Below are positions 1 to 5,149 of a stretch of 5,149 nucleotides of DNA, in pieces. The notes under the pieces are model-generated. The model did no database searches. It worked only from the letters and a program-made list of their open reading frames with translations, and was not told the origin of the DNA. The position numbers were made by a program, and so were the translations under genes. Source of the stretch: Desulfobulbus sp. (GTDB lineage: Bacteria; Desulfobacterota; Desulfobulbia; Desulfobulbales; Desulfobulbaceae); the NCBI GenBank assembly GCA_030600525.1, contig JAUVLX010000270.1:1-5149 (forward strand). Reading direction: 5' to 3'. The number at the start of each line of letters is the position of its first letter. Positions within the stretch are counted from its first letter, which is position 1.

Positions 1-267
1 CAACTGGTGGTAAACTGGTGCCCCTGTGCCATGTGCTTTGGCGCTCTTCTCTGGTCAGGCATCCGCTCGCTGGTCATCGCAGGTGCCGGTACTCAGCTGG
101 AAACCATCACCGGCTTTGATGAAGGCCCCATACATCCTGAATGGCGGCAGGAGCTGCAAAAACGTGGTATTTCGCTTCAAGAAGATGTCCTCCACGACCA
201 TGCCGTTGCGCAGTTTAGGGAGTTCGCCGCTTCCGATCAACTTGTCTACAACGCAAGGCTTGGCTAA
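1..267 (+). CDS. Nucleoside deaminase (cytidine/deoxycytidylate deaminase fold), C-terminal part
   Basis: The frame is open from base 1 and stops at 265-267, giving 88 residues of a longer protein whose N-terminus lies left of the window. The visible part begins at the second zinc-binding motif, PCAMC (bases 22-36), preceded by NWC. In the deaminase superfamily these two cysteines, together with an upstream His of the HxE motif (not in the window), hold the catalytic zinc that deaminates a nucleobase or nucleoside. The following text FGALLWSGIRSLVIAG is the usual helix-strand after the cysteines, and ITGFDEGPIHPEW resembles the GFDEG segment of guanine-deaminase-like and related nucleoside deaminases. 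A cytosolic salvage or detoxification enzyme is likely; the exact base (guanine, cytosine, other) cannot be read from this part. The GTG at base 7 is inside the conserved domain and is not the true start. No canonical terminator follows; the nested repeat element lies just downstream. Confidence 0.85.
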   Translation, partial: QLVVNWCPCAMCFGALLWSGIRSLVIAGAGTQLETITGFDEGPIHPEWRQELQKRGISLQEDVLHDHAVAQFREFAASDQLVYNARLG

Positions 268-292
268 CCCGAATTTCTCATGACAAGCAGTA

Positions 293-540
293 ACCTGATC
301 GACAGCACCATCAATGAGCCTGTTGATTTACTGTCTTTTCACCCAATCTCTCGGAGTCTCCGCTTACCTCGTTATGCTGAAAAAATAATCCTCGGAGGTA
401 AGCGAAGACTCCGATATCAATTATATGCCTGTGGTTATTTTTTAAGCATGCCTCGACCTTGAACGAAAATCCTAGTAAATCAACAGACTCATCAATCGGG
501 TGATGAACCCAAGATACCTTTCCCCAAGTTTTACCTGATC
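293..540. repeat. Nested inverted-repeat element with 8-bp flanking direct repeats
   Basis: The gap between the deaminase and the transporter is filled by a strongly self-complementary segment. The outer arms are 314-332 and 474-492 (18 of 19 pairs) and continue inward, after a one-base bulge, as 336-340 with 465-469. The inner arms are 351-370 and 395-414 (19 of 20 pairs), with a 24-base loop. A third pair, 374-390 with 433-449 (15 of 17), could compete with the inner stem. The segment is bracketed by the same octamer ACCTGATC at 293-300 and 533-540, which would fit a target-site duplication. No transposase is encoded, and the 101-codon antisense ORF across it has no recognisable protein features. 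It may be a non-autonomous mobile repeat (MITE-like) or a dispersed extragenic palindrome. No U-run follows the stem on either strand, so it is not a canonical terminator. It ends 2 bp before the transporter start. Confidence 0.6.
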
Positions 541-542
541 TT

Positions 543-1475
543 ATGATTCGCATAATGCTTCTCGGCCTTTTGGCAGGGCTCTTTTTCAGCACCACTTTTA
601 TTCTTAACCGGGCCATGAGTCTTGAAGGGGGGCACTGGTTCTGGTCGGCCTCATTGCGCTATGGGTACATGTTTATTTTTCTTACCTTTTGCCTGATGGT
701 GTCTAAAGGCAAGGCGTATTGTTTACAACTCATAGAGGAATTCATCCGCCACTGGCTATTCTGGGTGCTTAGTGGCAGTATCGGGTTTGGTGGTTTTTAC
801 GCACTCATCTGCCTTGCAGCAGATTTTTCTCCAGGGTGGGTGGTGGCAACGACCTGGCAACTGACCATCATTGCCTCTCTTTTTATCCTGCTCCTTTTCG
901 GAAGGAGGTTCTCCCCCAAGATCTGGCTCTTTTCTTCGGTGGTGTTTTGCGGGGTTCTACTGGTCAATGTCAGCCAGATTGAAACAACCCACCTCAGCGA
1001 ACTCCTGCTGGGAGCCCTCCCCGTCCTCGGCGCCGCCTTCTGCTACCCACTAGGGAACCAACTGGTGTGGGAAGCACAAAACGGCCATAAAAAGCTGCCG
1101 CATATAGATGCACAATTTTTAGAAAACGGGTTTGCAAAAGTCCTTTTATTAACCACCGGCAGCTTTCCGTTCTGGCTCGTGCTTTTTGTTATGGTCACCC
1201 CTGCCCCTCCTTCTGGCGGACAACTCTTTTCCGTTGCCCTGGTCGCCCTTTTTTCCGGAGTTATCGCGACAACCTTGTTTCTTAATGCACGTTACCTGGC
1301 AGACAATGCCAGTAAACTCGCAGCAGTAGATGCAACCCAATCAAGTGAGGTCATTTTTGCTCTGGCTGGAGAAATTTTCTTCCTTGGCGGTGCCTTTCCC
1401 AATAGCCTTGGTTTTACAGGTATGTTGGTGACAGTTGTAGGGCTTATCGCCTTTGTTCGTCATGACCACACATAA
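543..1475 (+). CDS. EmrE-type multidrug efflux transporter of the DMT superfamily
   Basis: A 310-residue inner-membrane protein with about ten hydrophobic segments, the size and pattern of the two-repeat DMT transporters. It resembles the 'multidrug resistance efflux transporter' group (the long EmrE-like Pfam family), not RhaT or ordinary EamA proteins. Supporting signatures are the N-terminal GLLAGLFFSTTFILNRAM (helix 1), an LRYGYM segment at 38-43, the WQLTIIASL helix at 105-113, and GALPVLGAAFCYPLGNQ at 157-173, which opens the second half. A family role is proton-coupled export of small or cationic compounds; the substrate here is unknown. The ATG at 543 was chosen because it starts right before helix 1; an ATG at 555 is an alternative. 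There is no clear Shine-Dalgarno sequence, and the repeat element lies immediately upstream, so expression may depend on a promoter inside it or on a weak leaderless-like start. It converges on the thioredoxin gene, with 3 bp between the stop codons. Confidence 0.85.
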   Translation: MIRIMLLGLLAGLFFSTTFILNRAMSLEGGHWFWSASLRYGYMFIFLTFCLMVSKGKAYCLQLIEEFIRHWLFWVLSGSIGFGGFYALICLAADFSPGWVVATTWQLTIIASLFILLLFGRRFSPKIWLFSSVVFCGVLLVNVSQIETTHLSELLLGALPVLGAAFCYPLGNQLVWEAQNGHKKLPHIDAQFLENGFAKVLLLTTGSFPFWLVLFVMVTPAPPSGGQLFSVALVALFSGVIATTLFLNARYLADNASKLAAVDATQSSEVIFALAGEIFFLGGAFPNSLGFTGMLVTVVGLIAFVRHDHT

Positions 1476-1478
1476 GGG

Positions 1479-2063
1479 TTAGCTTGCAGGGAAATAACGG
1501 GGTTCATTACCTGGCTTCCATTTTATATTGCACCCCATGCTTGGTTTCTGTTCCTCTGCAACCGGATTCCCCTTGATCAATGCATCAAGGGCACTGCGCA
1601 GATCTTTTCCAGTTACCGGTATATCACTGCCTGGCCTCGAATCATCAAGTTGACCACGATAAACAAGCAGTTTATGGCTATCAAACAGAAAAAAATCCGG
1701 AGTACAGGCAGCCTGATATATCTTAGCCACTTCCTGGGAGCCATCATACAGATAAGGAAAAGTATACCCCTGTTTTATTACCTCTTCCTGCATCTTTTCA
1801 TAACTGTCATCTGGATGAGCTACAGCATCATTTGCATTAATCGCGACCATCACAATTCCTTGGGTGGCATATTCCCTTCCAATGGCAGCTAACTCCTTGG
1901 CTATATGCTTTACATAGGGACAGTGGTTGCACATGAAAATAACCAGTAGCCCTGCTTCCAGAGCAAGGGCATCAAGACTTATACTTTTACCGGTAGTATC
2001 TGGCAGAGAAAAGGCAGGTGCTTTTGTTCCTATTTCCAACATGTTTGATGCGGTTAAAACCAT
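1479..2063 (-). CDS. Thioredoxin-fold (PRX-like/AhpC-TSA-related) redox protein with CNHC site
   Basis: A 194-residue protein of the thioredoxin family close to the peroxiredoxin-like 'PRX_like1' group. The N-terminus IGTKAPAFSLPDTTGK is the typical AhpC/TSA opening. The active-site motif FMCNHCPYV puts the redox cysteines at 45 and 48. The motif ACTPDFFLFD (119-128) carries the cis-proline (P122) that faces the cysteines in the fold, and YRGQLDDSRPG (135-145) and the C-terminal GCNIKWK (177-183, extra Cys178) are characteristic of this family. It has no signal peptide, so it is probably cytosolic; a thiol-disulfide or peroxide-reducing role follows from the family, but the partner is unknown. 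The ATG at 2063 is supported by a GAGGAG ribosome site 7 bases upstream; Met8 is a possible alternative because the domain begins just after it. Length is normal and nothing is missing. Confidence 0.9.
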   Translation of the reverse strand: MVLTASNMLEIGTKAPAFSLPDTTGKSISLDALALEAGLLVIFMCNHCPYVKHIAKELAAIGREYATQGIVMVAINANDAVAHPDDSYEKMQEEVIKQGYTFPYLYDGSQEVAKIYQAACTPDFFLFDSHKLLVYRGQLDDSRPGSDIPVTGKDLRSALDALIKGNPVAEEQKPSMGCNIKWKPGNEPRYFPAS

Positions 2064-2070
2064 TTTCTCG

Positions 2071-2076
2071 CTCCTC
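2071..2076 (-). promoter_or_regulatory. Ribosome binding site of the thioredoxin-family gene
   Basis: GAGGAG on the minus strand, seven bases before the ATG at 2063. It is the clearest Shine-Dalgarno sequence in the window and decides in favour of the upstream ATG over the internal Met8. Confidence 0.75.
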
Positions 2077-2081
2077 AGGTA

Positions 2082-2105
2082 ACAGATATTTATCTGTGGA
2101 TAATA
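2082..2105 (-). promoter_or_regulatory. Near-palindrome and possible -10 box upstream of the thioredoxin gene
   Basis: ACAGATA (2082-2088), a TT spacer, then TATCTGT (2091-2097) form a perfect 7-bp inverted repeat. It lies between the ribosome site of the thioredoxin gene and a minus-strand TATTAT (2100-2105) that could serve as a -10 box. Initiation from that box would fall in or beside the repeat, a suitable place for a repressor. No convincing -35 box was found at the right distance, so the promoter assignment is weak; the repeat itself is plain to see. Confidence 0.35.
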
Positions 2106-2230
2106 TGTCTTGGCCTACTCTCATAGCAGTAATTGAAACGGAAGAGTCCTTGATGGATTTATCAAAAGCGTTTCAGCGTAACAACATAATCATCTTCCTT
2201 CTCTTTACCAACATGATTGCAGGCATATAA
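2105..2230 (+). other. Possible 41-residue small ORF, unassigned
   Basis: ATG at 2105 to TAA at 2228-2230 encodes a short peptide with an acidic/amphipathic first half (IETEESLMDLSKAFQ) and a hydrophobic end (IIIFLLFTNMIAGI). It lies in the divergent gap between the thioredoxin gene and the kinase gene. It looks somewhat more protein-like than random sequence, but there is no good ribosome site (only GTGGA a few bases upstream) and I recognise no family. It could be a small membrane-associated protein, the broken N-terminus of a lost gene, or chance. Confidence 0.2.
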
Positions 2231-2277
2231 AGGGGCAGTTCACCGCCATTGACTGCTGAAAAACAGTTTCCTTTTCA

Positions 2278-2393
2278 CGGAAAGCGTCCCAGCTATTAGC
2301 AGTTGAGAACAAAACAAAATCAGTATACTGTACATTTCTTACATAACATTACCCCGGCCTACTGATGTATGCTCCGGCGGCAAGCGCTTTCCG
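2278..2393. repeat. 9-bp inverted repeat bracketing the kinase promoter candidate
   Basis: CGGAAAGCG at 2278-2286 and its exact reverse complement CGCTTTCCG at 2385-2393 are 98 bases apart, with the promoter candidate between them. This could be a pair of regulator sites or a long-range RNA stem, but a 9-bp match at this distance can arise by chance. The rest of 2231-2442 shows no gene or terminator. Confidence 0.25.
2303..2330 (+). promoter_or_regulatory. Sigma-70-like promoter candidate for the PfkB-family kinase gene
   Basis: TTGAGA (2303-2308) and TATACT (2324-2329) each match five of six consensus bases, but the spacer is only 15 bases. The -10 box lies inside the perfect 10-bp palindrome CAGTATACTG (2321-2330), which could also be an operator. 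The start codon is about 110 bases downstream, leaving a long leader. Confidence 0.4.
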
Positions 2394-2442
2394 GATTGAA
2401 CACTGACAGGCAATCTCCTTTTATTTTTTCCTACAGGATACC

Positions 2443-3312
2443 ATGATTCACAATGGCATTTTTTTTGGCCTCACAGCAGTTGATATCATCCACTACGTTC
2501 CCCGTTTTCCAGGTGTCAACGAAAAGCTAAAAAGTGAACGACTACTTTCCTATGCAGGAGGACCAGCAGCAAATGCGGCCGTTGCTTTTACCGCACTCGG
2601 GAACACCTCAACCCTTATTACCGCGATTGGCAATCACTCGGGAGGGGTGTATATAAAAGAAGAACTAAGCGACTGGGGTGTGGACGTTATGGACTACACC
2701 AGCCAGCCGGAACGGCCCCCGATAATGTCATCGATCATTGTAGACCTTTCCAACGGCAACCGCATGGCGGTCTATTCCAACACTGATTTAAGGCGGCTTA
2801 AGCGGGATGCGTCAAACGAAACACTGCTTGAGAACAAGGACATTTTGATGCTAGATGGTCATTATATGGAGCAGGCAGTGGTGATGGCAGAAAAAGCACG
2901 CACACTGCATATTCCCACCGTACTTGATGGAGGCAGCTGGAAGGAAGGGGAGGAGGCACTCCTGCCTTTTATCGATTTTGCCATCTGCTCTGCGGACTTC
3001 TTCCCCCCTGAATGTAGTGATCAAGAGGCTGTTATTAGTTTTTTACAAAATCATGGTATTCAAAAAATAGCCATTACCAGGGGAGCAGATCCGGTGGTGG
3101 TAGTAGACAAGTCTGAAAAGACAGAAGTACCCGTTATGGATATCAACCCCATGGACACCCTTGGTGCTGGTGATATTTTCCATGGGGCATTTTGCCATTT
3201 CATTCTCCAAAACGACTACCTTACCAGTATTGGCAGGGCTGCTGAAATTGCCAGTCTTTCCTGCACCTCTCTTGGTACAAGGAATTGGATTGAACAGGAA
3301 CGATTCATTTAA
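2443..3312 (+). CDS. PfkB/ribokinase-family carbohydrate kinase
   Basis: A 289-residue cytosolic sugar kinase that transfers the ATP gamma-phosphate to a sugar hydroxyl. Family marks in order: Asp14 in FGLTAVD, the substrate-side residue of the first strand; the GG signature in YAGGPAANAAVAF (37-49); TRGAD (212-216), equivalent to the TxGxxG nucleotide strand; and DTLGAGDIFHGAF (238-250), with the anion-hole glycines and the catalytic base Asp244. The pattern GGPAANAAVA plus GAGDIFHGA and a late SCTSLGTR segment recalls the YihV (sulfofructose kinase)-like branch more than ribokinase itself; that is inference, and the substrate cannot be fixed. AGGA at 2435-2438 lies four bases before the ATG and supports this start, although the spacing is short. 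No other sugar-catabolism gene is adjacent, so it probably acts alone or with distant genes. It converges on the DUF2971 gene across a 31-bp gap with no clear terminator. Confidence 0.85.
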   Translation: MIHNGIFFGLTAVDIIHYVPRFPGVNEKLKSERLLSYAGGPAANAAVAFTALGNTSTLITAIGNHSGGVYIKEELSDWGVDVMDYTSQPERPPIMSSIIVDLSNGNRMAVYSNTDLRRLKRDASNETLLENKDILMLDGHYMEQAVVMAEKARTLHIPTVLDGGSWKEGEEALLPFIDFAICSADFFPPECSDQEAVISFLQNHGIQKIAITRGADPVVVVDKSEKTEVPVMDINPMDTLGAGDIFHGAFCHFILQNDYLTSIGRAAEIASLSCTSLGTRNWIEQERFI

Positions 3313-3343
3313 ATACGTAGCCCCCTTCGGAGAGCAGATCAGC

Positions 3344-4231
3344 TCACCTCTGACGGTAGGGAATTTGACAGTAATCTATCCCCTTTGAAGGTACAATCCC
3401 ATGCTGGCCAAGAAACATCTGCAATGAATTCATTGAAATATTGATATTGGATGTTGGCCCAAGATAGCAATGATCCAGTTGCGGCGGTCGTCCAGCAACC
3501 AGTTGGAGATCAAACTCCACATAGGGGACCAGCATGGCATTGGCCTCTCTGAACAAAACAGGGGATTCGGTTCGACTAATCAATACCGGCGAGACAATCC
3601 GCCATTCCTTTTCTTCACGAAAGGATGGGTGCTTTAAGATCGCTGCAATCCGTAACAGATCAATCTCGATCCGCTCAAAAACAAGGTGATACAGGACTGA
3701 TAATTCTTCACAAGTTTCGCCTCCATGCACTTGCAGAGCCACATTAGCCTCAATAGCATCCACAACCTGACCTATGAGCTGTCGCTGCCGTGCGGGATCG
3801 TAAATGCACTTACCAATCTGAAAATGTTGTTTGCGAGCGCATTCAAGAATATAATCAGCAGAAAATCCCAAACTAACCCCCTTGCCATGGGTACTGTACC
3901 CGCGCCACTGACTCAGCAGGTTGCCATGGGAGCGAAACGATGCTCCAAAAAGCATATGCCCGTTGGTAATCCGATAGGCAACCCAATCAACAAATTGCCC
4001 CAACATATCGGCCTTACCGTGCCCCTTGGCCAATCGATTCTGTACCTCCACCCTGATAAGATCAGCCGAATGCCTCAACTCTGCAGAATCATTCATGTAC
4101 CTGATATCACTTGCCCACAATTTTTTACTGCCGACAATGCCCAGCAAACCGGTAAGGGTTGTATAGTGATAGAGATGATCTTTGGGAATATCGCTAAATA
4201 ACTGCTCGGTTAATTTTCCAATCTCTTCCAT
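3344..4231 (-). CDS. DUF2971 domain protein
   Basis: A 295-residue protein with the hallmarks of the DUF2971 family: LYHYTTLTGLLGIV near the N-terminus (20-33), SDIRYMNDSAEL (41-52), FGASFRSHGNLLSQWRGYSTHGKGVSLGF (95-123) and HPSFREEKEWRIV (201-213). There is no signal peptide or membrane segment, so it is probably cytosolic. The biochemical role of the family is not settled to my knowledge. The spaced His22-Tyr23-Thr24, Tyr112 and Glu207/Glu209 recall the H-Y-E residues of ADP-ribosyltransferases, which is inference only. The ATG at 4231 is preceded directly by an in-frame TAA, so translation cannot begin further upstream. The only Shine-Dalgarno candidate, GGGAG, is 14 bases upstream, longer than normal, and lies in a hairpin loop (see the 4229-4260 entry). 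It is a stand-alone reverse-strand gene between two forward genes, which would fit a later insertion. Length is normal for the family. Confidence 0.85.
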   Translation of the reverse strand: MEEIGKLTEQLFSDIPKDHLYHYTTLTGLLGIVGSKKLWASDIRYMNDSAELRHSADLIRVEVQNRLAKGHGKADMLGQFVDWVAYRITNGHMLFGASFRSHGNLLSQWRGYSTHGKGVSLGFSADYILECARKQHFQIGKCIYDPARQRQLIGQVVDAIEANVALQVHGGETCEELSVLYHLVFERIEIDLLRIAAILKHPSFREEKEWRIVSPVLISRTESPVLFREANAMLVPYVEFDLQLVAGRPPQLDHCYLGPTSNINISMNSLQMFLGQHGIVPSKGIDYCQIPYRQR

Positions 4232-4260
4232 TTATTTTTTTTGCACTCCCAAAATAAATG
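4229..4260 (-). promoter_or_regulatory. Start-codon hairpin of the DUF2971 gene
   Basis: A perfect 10-bp inverted repeat: CATTTATTTT (4229-4238) and AAAATAAATG (4251-4260), 12 bases apart. In the DUF2971 transcript, the 3' arm ends with the AUG start codon and the loop begins with the GGGAG ribosome site. The stem is nine A-U pairs plus one G-C, so it would be marginally stable and easily melted. It could tune translation (for example by temperature) or, as DNA, be a protein-binding site. AT-rich sequence raises the chance of accidental pairing. Confidence 0.45.
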
Positions 4261-4367
4261 TGACCGATGCAAAACAGTCACGTATACTCTTTCCAGATGC
4301 AAGCACCCGTGAAGAAGTCTCCGAAGAACAGCTTGAGTTTTCAAAACCCATCTGGTATGGAGCCTAA
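4260..4367 (+). pseudogene. Gene-tail-like short ORF (35 residues), possible remnant
   Basis: From GTG at 4260 to TAA at 4365-4367, the frame reads as a hydrophilic, charged segment ending in FSKPIWYGA, with the character of a protein C-terminus. The same frame continues upstream only as antisense of the DUF2971 gene, and no ribosome site precedes the GTG. Stem-loops follow at the stop codon, as after a real gene. I recognise no family. It may be the surviving 3' end of a gene broken when the DUF2971 gene arrived, a small protein, or chance. Confidence 0.2.
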
Positions 4368-4393
4368 TCAGCTCCATGCTCTACTGACGAGCA
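4357..4393 (+). terminator. Tandem stem-loops, possible terminator
   Basis: ATGGAGC (4357-4363) pairs perfectly with GCTCCAT (4371-4377), and TGCTC (4377-4381) pairs with GAGCA (4389-4393), sharing one base. The second stem is followed by CTTTTATTGCCTTTT, a broken T-rich stretch. This resembles a weak intrinsic terminator for forward transcription ending at the short ORF. The stems are short and the T-run is interrupted. Confidence 0.3.
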
Positions 4394-4443
4394 CTTTTAT
4401 TGCCTTTTAACCGCGTTAGCCCTTGAGTGACTCGCGCCTTCCC

Positions 4444-4471
4444 CTGTTCCACCAAGGTTAAGGTGCAACAG
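4444..4471 (+). promoter_or_regulatory. Stem-loop in the presumed kdnB leader
   Basis: CTGTTCCACC (4444-4453) and GGTGCAACAG (4462-4471) pair at nine of ten positions (one C-C mismatch) around an 8-base loop. A run of eight A follows, so it is not a terminator for forward transcripts. It sits about 55 bases before the kdnB start and could be a leader structure or an operator. The AAAACGTTT/AAAACGGTT pair (4476-4484 and 4490-4498) just downstream is a loose direct repeat. No convincing -35/-10 pair was found for kdnB. Confidence 0.35.
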
Positions 4472-4525
4472 AAAAAAAACGTTTATTTCAAAACGGTTAC
4501 CAATCATTTAACACACAATCACCCT

Positions 4526-5149
4526 ATGTATAGAAATTTTAAAATTGTACCAAATATTATTTTCGGCCGGGGCTGCTTTAATCAACTGGACGAAATTCTT
4601 GAAACAAGGCGGGGCAGCCAAAATGCTCCTATTATATTTGTCTTAGATGACGTTTTCAAAGGAAAAGCTCTGGAACAGAGGCTTCCGCTCAAGGGCAATG
4701 ACATGATCCTTCATGTCAATGTGGATGACGAGCCTAAAACCAGCTACATTGACGAGCTGGTGGCACAAATCAAGCAAACATCTTCTGTCACCCCTGATGG
4801 CATCATCGGTATCGGCGGCGGCGCCACCATGGACATTGCCAAGGCGGTTTCCCTGATGCTGAACAACCCCGGCTCAGCTGCTGATTATCAGGGCTGGGAT
4901 TTAATCAACAATCCTGCGGTCTACCATGCAGCCATTCCCACTCTATCCGGGACAGGTGCTGAAATCTCCCGCACCACAGTACTGACCGGACCAGAAAAAA
5001 AGCTCGGTATTAACTCCGACTACACCCTGTTTGACCAGATACTTCTCGATCCCGAACTCATTGCCGACGTACCTAAAGATCAATGGTTCTATACCGGTAT
5101 GGATTGCTATATCCACGATGTTGAATCGCTGGAGGGAACCTATCTTAAT
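4526..5149 (+). CDS. kdnB: 3-deoxy-manno-octulosonate (Kdo) 8-oxidase KdnB, N-terminal part
   Basis: An open frame from ATG 4526 to the window edge gives 208 residues of an iron-containing alcohol dehydrogenase-fold protein. Its wording closely follows KdnB of Shewanella: the MYRNFK opening, FGRGCFNQLDEIL (13-25), VNVDDEPKTSYIDEL (64-78), the nucleotide-binding GIGGGATMDIAKAVS (95-109), DYQGWDLI (120-127), PTLSGTGAEISRT (138-150), GINSDYTLFDQ (161-171) and WFYTGMDCYIH (187-197). Asp193 and His197 match the first two of the four metal ligands; the last two histidines lie beyond the edge. In the known pathway KdnB oxidises the 8-hydroxyl of Kdo to the aldehyde, and the PLP enzyme KdnA aminates it to 8-amino-Kdo, which enters the LPS core. 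kdnA is expected just downstream. The start agrees with the family N-terminus, but no Shine-Dalgarno sequence precedes it. Family assignment is firm; the substrate rests on similarity recalled from memory. Confidence 0.85.
   Translation, partial: MYRNFKIVPNIIFGRGCFNQLDEILETRRGSQNAPIIFVLDDVFKGKALEQRLPLKGNDMILHVNVDDEPKTSYIDELVAQIKQTSSVTPDGIIGIGGGATMDIAKAVSLMLNNPGSAADYQGWDLINNPAVYHAAIPTLSGTGAEISRTTVLTGPEKKLGINSDYTLFDQILLDPELIADVPKDQWFYTGMDCYIHDVESLEGTYLN

Noticed and set aside
351..414. The 20-bp inner stem as an intrinsic terminator for the deaminase gene
   Set aside because: The loop is 24 bases long and no T-run follows the stem on either strand.
311..616. A 101-codon reverse-strand frame across the repeat element and the start of the transporter
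   Set aside because: It overlaps the transporter's 5' end, is composed mostly of the inverted-repeat sequence, and has no recognisable domain.
3332..3345. GAGC/GCTC hairpin between the kinase and DUF2971 genes as a bidirectional terminator
   Set aside because: The stem is only four base pairs and has no T-run on either side.
3725..4201. A 158-codon forward frame inside the DUF2971 gene
   Set aside because: It lies wholly antisense to a gene with clear family motifs and shows no domain of its own.
4260..4281. GTGAC...GTCAC as a CRP-type operator
   Set aside because: The half-sites are 12 bases apart; CRP sites of the TGTGA-N6-TCACA kind have a much shorter gap.
4297..4410. A 37-residue forward ORF starting at ATG 4297
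   Set aside because: It runs through both stem-loops, has no ribosome site, and competes with a more protein-like frame.

Overview
The window suggests a Gram-negative bacterium of moderate GC content with LPS. The clearest indicator is the truncated gene at the right edge. Its protein matches KdnB, the enzyme that oxidises Kdo on the way to 8-amino-Kdo (Kdo8N), an LPS inner-core sugar described in Shewanella. The style of the proteins and of the intergenic repeat would fit a Desulfobacterota (Desulfobulbales-like) genome. That placement is an impression from memory and carries low confidence. No phage, IS transposase, tRNA, rRNA or CRISPR array was seen.

Layout: (1) bases 1-267, the 3' part of a zinc-dependent nucleoside deaminase, cut by the left edge; (2) 268-542, a gap occupied by a nested inverted-repeat element (about 293-540) bounded by 8-bp direct repeats; (3) 543-1475 (+), a ten-helix EmrE-type/DMT efflux protein; (4) 1479-2063 (-), a thioredoxin-fold protein with a CNHC active site, convergent with the transporter and only 3 bp from it; (5) 2064-2442, a gap with a 16-bp near-palindrome, a doubtful 41-codon ORF and a promoter candidate for the next gene; (6) 2443-3312 (+), a PfkB/ribokinase-family sugar kinase; (7) 3344-4231 (-), a DUF2971 protein; (8) 4232-4525, a gap with several inverted repeats and a gene-tail-like short ORF; (9) 4526-5149 (+), kdnB, cut by the right edge after 208 codons.

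The genes do not form one obvious operon. The order is +, +, -, +, -, +, with two convergent pairs (transporter/thioredoxin and kinase/DUF2971). Each gene therefore probably has its own promoter. Only kdnB points to a defined pathway (LPS sugar modification); its usual partner, the aminotransferase kdnA, would lie beyond the right edge. No complete new multi-gene system is evident. The items most worth a second look are the nested-repeat element, the start-codon hairpin of the DUF2971 gene, the ADP-ribosyltransferase-like residue pattern of that protein, and the Kdo8N pathway itself.
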